Positions 59,637 through 64,000 of a stretch of 64,000 bases of DNA are shown one piece after another. Position numbers and translations under genes: made by a program. The DNA is from Citrobacter enshiensis. GTDB lineage: Bacteria; Pseudomonadota; Gammaproteobacteria; Enterobacterales; Enterobacteriaceae. Under the pieces are notes generated by a model that worked only from the letters and a program-made list of their open reading frames with translations, was not told where the DNA came from and did no database searches. The first letter of the stretch is position 1, and the number at the start of each line of letters is the position of its first letter. The DNA is taken from positions 1 to 64,000 of the forward strand of contig NZ_CP119862.1 of NCBI RefSeq assembly GCF_029338175.1. Direction: 5' to 3'.

Positions 59637-61955
59637 ATGAAAATCAGTGACGGTAACTGGCTCATTCAGCCGGGCCTGAATGTGACGTATCCGGTTCAGG
59701 TGTTTGATGTGGAGCAGCAGGGCAACGACCTGGTGGTGTACGTTGCGCCGCGCGACGTGCGTGAGCGCACCTGGCAGCTCGACACATTGATGTTTACGGT
59801 TCGCCTGTTCTCGCCACAGGAAGGGATTGTCGGTGTGCGCATCGAACACTTCCAGGGCGCGCTGGACAAGGGGCCGCATTATCCGCTGAACGTGCTGAAA
59901 GACGTGAAGGTTGAGATTGAAAACAATGCGGAATTTGCCGGGCTGAAAAGCGGCAACCTCAGCGTGCGCGTCACCAAGGGCGAGTTCTGGGCGCTGGATT
60001 TCCTGCGCGACGGCCAGCGTATCACCGGCAGCCAGTTGAAAAACAACGGCTACGTGCAGGACGGCAATACCGACAGCAACTACATGTTTGAGCGTCTGGA
60101 TCTGGGCGTCGGCGAAACGGTTTACGGACTGGGCGAGCGCTTTACCGCGCTGGTGCGCAACGGTCAGACGGTCGAAACCTGGAACCGCGACGGCGGCACC
60201 AGCACCGAGCAGTCGTATAAAAACATCCCGTTCTACCTGACCAACCGCGGCTACGGCGTGCTGGTGAACCATCCGGAAAACGTCTCCTTTGAAGTCGGCT
60301 CCGAGAAAGTTTCCAAAGTGCAGTTCAGCGTCGAAGGCGAATATCTGGAATATTTCGTGATCGACGGCCCGGCCCCGAAAGAGGTGCTGAACCGCTATAC
60401 GCAGTTCACTGGCCGCCCGGCGCTGCCGCCCGCGTGGTCGTTCGGCCTGTGGCTCACCACTTCGTTTACCACCAACTACGATGAAGCAACGGTAAACAGC
60501 TTTATTGACGGTATGGCGGAGCGCAATTTGCCGCTGCATGTATTCCACTTCGACTGCTTCTGGATGAAAGCCTTCCAGTGGTGCGATTTCGAGTGGGACC
60601 CGGTGACCTTCCCGGACCCGGAAGGGATGATCCGCCGACTCAAAGCCAAGGGGCTGAAGGTCTGCGTGTGGATAAACCCCTATATCGGTCAGAAATCGCC
60701 GGTATTTAACGAGCTGAAAGAGAAAGGCTACCTGCTGAAACGCCCGGATGGATCCGTGTGGCAGTGGGATAAATGGCAGCCGGGGCTGGCGATTTATGAC
60801 TTCACCAATCCGGATGCCTGTAAATGGTATGCCGACAAGCTGAAAGGCCTGGTGGATATCGGCGTCGACTGTTTTAAAACCGACTTTGGTGAACGTATCC
60901 CGACCGATGTGCAGTGGTTCGATGGTGCCGATCCGCAGAAAATGCATAACCATTATGCGTACATCTACAACGAACTGGTGTGGAACGTGCTCAAAGAGAC
61001 CGTCGGCGAAGAGGAAGCGGTACTGTTTGCGCGCTCCGCGTCCGTCGGTGCGCAAAAGTTCCCGGTACACTGGGGCGGCGACTGCTACGCCAACTATGAA
61101 TCCATGGCGGAAAGCCTGCGCGGCGGGTTATCTATCGGCCTCTCAGGGTTTGGTTTCTGGAGCCATGATATTGGCGGCTTCGAGAATACCGCACCGGCGC
61201 ACGTCTACAAACGGTGGTGCGCGTTTGGCTTACTCTCCAGCCACAGTCGCCTGCACGGCAGCAAATCCTACCGGGTGCCGTGGGCGTACGACGACGAATC
61301 CTGCGATGTGGTGCGCTATTTCACTGAGCAGAAATGCCGGATGATGCCGTATCTGTATCGCCAGGCGGCGCTGGCTCGCGAGTGCGGTACGCCGATGCTG
61401 CGCGCCATGATGCTCGAATTTCCGGACGATCCGGCGTGCGATTACCTCGACCGCCAGTACATGCTGGGGGATTCCGTGATGGTGGCACCGGTGTTCTCGG
61501 AGGCGGGTGATGTGCAGTTTTATCTGCCGGAAGGGCGCTGGACGCACCTGTGGCGCAATGACGAGGTCGCGGGTAGCCGCTGGCACAAACAGCAGCATGA
61601 CGTCCTGAGTTTGCCGGTGTACGTGCGAGACAACACCCTGCTGGCGCTGGGCTGCAATAGCCAGAAGCCGGATTACGCCTGGCATGAAGGCACCGCTTTC
61701 CAGCTGTTCCACCTGGAAGAGGGGCGTGAAACGTTCTGCGAAGTCCCTGCCGCAGACGGTTCGATTATCTTCACGCTAAAAGCGAAGCGTACCCACAATA
61801 CGCTCACCGTAACGGGCGAAGGCGATGCGCGCGACTGGACGCTGTGCCTGCGTAACATCCCGCAAATCGGCGATGTGAAAGGCGGCTCTTACGCCAGCAG
61901 CGAGTGGGGTGTGGTGGTGAAAGCGGCAGGAAATGAGCTGGTGATTCACCTGTGA
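59637..61955 (+). CDS. yicI: Alpha-xylosidase YicI (GH31)
   Basis: YicI releases alpha-xylose from isoprimeverose and other alpha-xylosides. The 772-residue length equals E. coli. The nucleophile D416 is in KTDFGERIP and the acid/base D482 in HWGGDCY, at the same numbers as in the E. coli enzyme; the substrate-site blocks FHFDCFWM and [11 protein letters not shown] are present. Cytosolic. GAGGAT precedes ATG. Second gene of yicJI. Confidence 0.97.
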   Translation: MKISDGNWLIQPGLNVTYPVQVFDVEQQGNDLVVYVAPRDVRERTWQLDTLMFTVRLFSPQEGIVGVRIEHFQGALDKGPHYPLNVLKDVKVEIENNAEFAGLKSGNLSVRVTKGEFWALDFLRDGQRITGSQLKNNGYVQDGNTDSNYMFERLDLGVGETVYGLGERFTALVRNGQTVETWNRDGGTSTEQSYKNIPFYLTNRGYGVLVNHPENVSFEVGSEKVSKVQFSVEGEYLEYFVIDGPAPKEVLNRYTQFTGRPALPPAWSFGLWLTTSFTTNYDEATVNSFIDGMAERNLPLHVFHFDCFWMKAFQWCDFEWDPVTFPDPEGMIRRLKAKGLKVCVWINPYIGQKSPVFNELKEKGYLLKRPDGSVWQWDKWQPGLAIYDFTNPDACKWYADKLKGLVDIGVDCFKTDFGERIPTDVQWFDGADPQKMHNHYAYIYNELVWNVLKETVGEEEAVLFARSASVGAQKFPVHWGGDCYANYESMAESLRGGLSIGLSGFGFWSHDIGGFENTAPAHVYKRWCAFGLLSSHSRLHGSKSYRVPWAYDDESCDVVRYFTEQKCRMMPYLYRQAALARECGTPMLRAMMLEFPDDPACDYLDRQYMLGDSVMVAPVFSEAGDVQFYLPEGRWTHLWRNDEVAGSRWHKQQHDVLSLPVYVRDNTLLALGCNSQKPDYAWHEGTAFQLFHLEEGRETFCEVPAADGSIIFTLKAKRTHNTLTVTGEGDARDWTLCLRNIPQIGDVKGGSYASSEWGVVVKAAGNELVIHL

Positions 61956-61963
61956 TGCTGTTC

Positions 61964-61987
61964 CCCTCACCCCAAAGGGGCGAGGGG
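61964..61987 (+). terminator. GC-rich hairpin after yicI
   Basis: CCCCTC and GAGGGG arms around an inner CCC/GGG pair; no T run, so a weak or Rho-assisted terminator. Confidence 0.5.
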
Positions 61988-62017
61988 ATGTGTATGGTGC
62001 CGGAGTTTGATTTGTAG

Positions 62018-62045
62018 GCCGGGTAAGGCGAAGCCGCCACCCGGC
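62018..62045. repeat. REP (PU) element
   Basis: GCCGGGTAAGGCGAAGCC followed by GCCACCCGGC folds as a typical REP palindrome, between convergent yicI and yicH. Confidence 0.85.
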
Positions 62046-62106
62046 GTTTTTGTTGGCCCCTGAGCCTAAAATTGCCCAGTGGCGCTGCGCTTACCGGGCC
62101 TGTGTT

Positions 62107-63831
62107 TCAGAGCTGGGGTGATGAAGGCGCCACAGTGGGAACCGCAGCAGAAACCGTCGACACCACGCCCTCCGTCATCGTCTGTTCGACCTGCTGTTTC
62201 TCTGTATTCAGAGCGTGTAACTGACCGTTCACCGTGGGTTTCAGCGGCGTATCGGCCTGAATAGTGCCGCTGGCGGTAAGCTGGATATTCCCGTCGCCAG
62301 AAATCGGCAGTGCTGGCCAGCCCCACGGTTGCAGGATGTTCACCGGAACACCTCGCCCGTTCAGGCTTATCTGGGTCTGGCGTTGCGGCACCTGTGAAAC
62401 GCTGGCGGTGGCTTCCAGCAATCCTCTCTCGGTGTAGCCACTCAGTTCACTGATGTTAATCGTACTGCTGTTTGCCGTCAGCGCCAGAGAGGGGCGACGC
62501 ACATCCACGCGATTAAACGTGCCCACCGCAGCGTTGAGGGTGGCGTTCCCGCTCCACACGCCCCACTGATGGTCCTGAACCAGCCCCAGGTTCGCGCCGT
62601 AGCTGTCCAGCGCGGTGAGCTGCCACGGGAAAGTGGAGTCAACATCAATCACCAGATTGCGACTGGCGCTGAATTTCTTCAACGTCAGGCTGTTGAGCCA
62701 GCCGGGTAATGGTTTCATCCACAACTGTTTCCAGTTTGTCGGCAGGGTGTATTCCAGCCCGGCAATGGCCGTATCGTCGAGAACGAGTGCTTTACCGGAA
62801 CGCTGCCAATGACCGGATGTGCGGATCATGCCGCCTTCCCAGCGGGTGGTGAACTGACGTAGCGCGATACCTTGCGGAGAGAATTCCGCGTTTAAGATGG
62901 GGTCGAAGAGATGCAGCGAACCGTAGATGAACTCACTGGCATTCATTGACAATTTGCCCTCCTGAGTCTGCCAGTCATCTTTGCTGAAGGTCAGGTTGCG
63001 CAAGCTGAGGTCAAGATCGGTCACTGCCCAGTCCGGACCTTGCAGGCGTGCGTCGGTCACCTCAAGGCGGCCAATTTGCAGGGAAGGAATACTTGTGAGC
63101 GGCGAAAAGAATTCCGCCAGCACTTTGTCGCTTTGTAAGCGGATGTCGTTCAGACGAAGGCTATCAACAATCCAACTGCCGTCCGCATTTCGTCGCGCTA
63201 CGCCGGTTAATGCGCCGCGTGCGACGTCTGCGCCAATGTTGCTCAGTGTCACCTGTTCTTTGTCGATGCTGCCTTCAATCAGCACGTTAGTGGCGGGGAT
63301 GTCGTTCAGCGTCAGCGAACCTGCACTGAGCTGGATCTGTGCTTTGCTGCCGAGTACCCGGCCTGCTTCAGGATTCCAGGGGATCACGCCACCGTCTACC
63401 CGTTGCGCGCTCAGGTTCCACTCGCTGCCGGGACTGTTGAACGCCATATCGTGCAGCTCTAAGCGATCGGCCCGGAAGGGAAGCGGCGCCGTTTGCGAGG
63501 AGATATTCAGCGTCCCGTCTTTAAGCAGGATGGTGTCAACATGCTGGGGATCGGTCAGCTGGCGGCTACTGAGTCCGATATCCACGGTTTTTGCGACTAA
63601 CGTGGCAGGCTGACCATCCCGGCCAAAGGTGACGTTCTCCAGCAGGATGTGGGAAGGGGAGGAAAAACGGTGATCCATCGCATCAAAGGCCACGTGGTAG
63701 CCGCTATTTTCAGAGATCCAGTTGCTGACGCGTTCTGCTCCCCAGCGGGTTTGCAGCAGAAAATAGAGCACAATAACCGCCACCAAAAAGGCGATCAGCA
63801 CGTAGATAAGCAGCTTTCCAATAAATTTCAT
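62107..63831 (-). CDS. yicH: YicH, AsmA-family inner-membrane protein
   Basis: A 574-residue protein matching E. coli YicH (569). The N-terminal anchor MKFIGKLLIYVLIAFLVAVIVLYFLL is followed by a large periplasmic AsmA-like domain of repeated beta strands ending in a proline/threonine-rich tail. AsmA-like proteins are proposed to help lipid movement between the membranes; YicH's own role is not established. ATG at 63831 fits the family start. It converges with yicI and probably forms an operon or tandem with the upstream gene. Confidence 0.93.
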   Translation of the reverse strand: MKFIGKLLIYVLIAFLVAVIVLYFLLQTRWGAERVSNWISENSGYHVAFDAMDHRFSSPSHILLENVTFGRDGQPATLVAKTVDIGLSSRQLTDPQHVDTILLKDGTLNISSQTAPLPFRADRLELHDMAFNSPGSEWNLSAQRVDGGVIPWNPEAGRVLGSKAQIQLSAGSLTLNDIPATNVLIEGSIDKEQVTLSNIGADVARGALTGVARRNADGSWIVDSLRLNDIRLQSDKVLAEFFSPLTSIPSLQIGRLEVTDARLQGPDWAVTDLDLSLRNLTFSKDDWQTQEGKLSMNASEFIYGSLHLFDPILNAEFSPQGIALRQFTTRWEGGMIRTSGHWQRSGKALVLDDTAIAGLEYTLPTNWKQLWMKPLPGWLNSLTLKKFSASRNLVIDVDSTFPWQLTALDSYGANLGLVQDHQWGVWSGNATLNAAVGTFNRVDVRRPSLALTANSSTINISELSGYTERGLLEATASVSQVPQRQTQISLNGRGVPVNILQPWGWPALPISGDGNIQLTASGTIQADTPLKPTVNGQLHALNTEKQQVEQTMTEGVVSTVSAAVPTVAPSSPQL

Positions 63832-63919
63832 GGTCTTCCATCCCGCGAAGTGCACATAACTGAGTTATGCACGATTTAGGCGTAATCCTCAAGGCGGGAA
63901 TAGTGAAAGAGCGTTTCTG

Positions 63920-63944
63920 TGGCGGCGATTGTCGATCGCCGCCA
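63920..63944 (-). terminator. Hairpin between the last gene and yicH
   Basis: TGGCGGCGAT-tgtcg-ATCGCCGCCA, a perfect 10-bp stem just after the stop of the last partial gene. Confidence 0.6.
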
Positions 63945-63952
63945 CATTCCGC

Positions 63953-64000
63953 TTACGGCTTTTCTGGCGGGAAAATCAGGTTCAGAACGATTGCGGTGAT
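63953..64000 (-). CDS. xanP: 3' end of a gene, probably xanthine permease xanP (partial)
   Basis: Only the last 15 codons and stop are in the window (ITAIVLNLIFPPEKP). In E. coli xanP lies upstream of yicH in the same orientation, and the hydrophobic end LNLIFP fits an NCS2 permease. Identification rests mainly on gene order. Confidence 0.6.
   Translation of the reverse strand: MTAIVLNLIFPPEKP

Noticed and set aside
58245-61070. Open frame of 941 codons on the minus strand
   Set aside because: It lies wholly antisense to yicJ and yicI, which are well-conserved genes with catalytic residues in place. The protein is His/Arg/Gln-rich low-complexity sequence typical of antisense frames in GC-rich coding DNA.

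Overview
The window is chromosomal DNA of an enterobacterium. The dnaA-dnaN-recF-gyrB, ibpAB, ilvBN, uhpABCT, ade-adeQ, nlpA, selC and yicJIH blocks follow the Escherichia coli/Salmonella order. Protein details, a Salmonella-type deoQKPX locus and a dsdCXA cluster beside emrD point to Citrobacter or a close relative; the genus is an inference from remembered family sequences, not from a search. Base 1 is exactly the GTG start of dnaA, so the window is probably the start of a rotated circular chromosome.

Layout. 1-6.2 kb: the replication operon dnaA-dnaN-recF-gyrB, with a ~118 bp palindromic insertion between dnaN and recF. 6.2-19.6 kb: an orphan KdgF-like cupin, a gene-less AT-rich gap, yidA, cbrA (with a CreB box), yidR, yidQ, the small heat-shock genes ibpA-ibpB (sigma-32 promoter, ROSE-type RNA thermometer, a 127 bp ERIC element inside the operon), yidE, yidHGF and dsdA-dsdX/dsdC. 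19.6-25.8 kb: a GH5-like secreted protein, emrD, an EamA transporter, the SOS toxin tisB with its antitoxin RNA IstR-1, then ivbL-ilvBN with leader and attenuator. 25.8-35.5 kb: deoQKPX for deoxyribose use, a long ERIC element, and uhpABCT for hexose-phosphate uptake. 35.5-41.5 kb: adenine salvage (ade, adeQ), yicN, a HigBA-type toxin-antitoxin pair and nepI. 41.6-48 kb: two sugar clusters on the minus strand. One is intact (GH42 beta-galactosidase, AraC-like regulator, MFS transporter). The other is decayed (GH1 enzyme, a PTS IIA gene with a nonsense codon, and a maltoporin-type gene reduced to its ends). 48-53.8 kb: yicS, a GNAT, nlpA, yicL, a LysR regulator and a SulP transporter.

The accessory hot spot is 54.0-57.85 kb, against the 3' end of the selenocysteine tRNA gene selC. 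It holds a SymE-like toxin, a ribbon-helix-helix protein with a palindromic promoter, a DUF262 protein, a HEPN RNase-like protein (R-x4-H motif) and a convergent AT-rich N6-adenine methyltransferase. No integrase is visible. It looks like a compact defence island and is the best candidate for an undescribed system here. The window ends with yicJ-yicI (xyloside transport and alpha-xylosidase), yicH and the 3' end of a gene that is probably xanP.

No CRISPR array, insertion sequence, rRNA or prophage structural gene was found.
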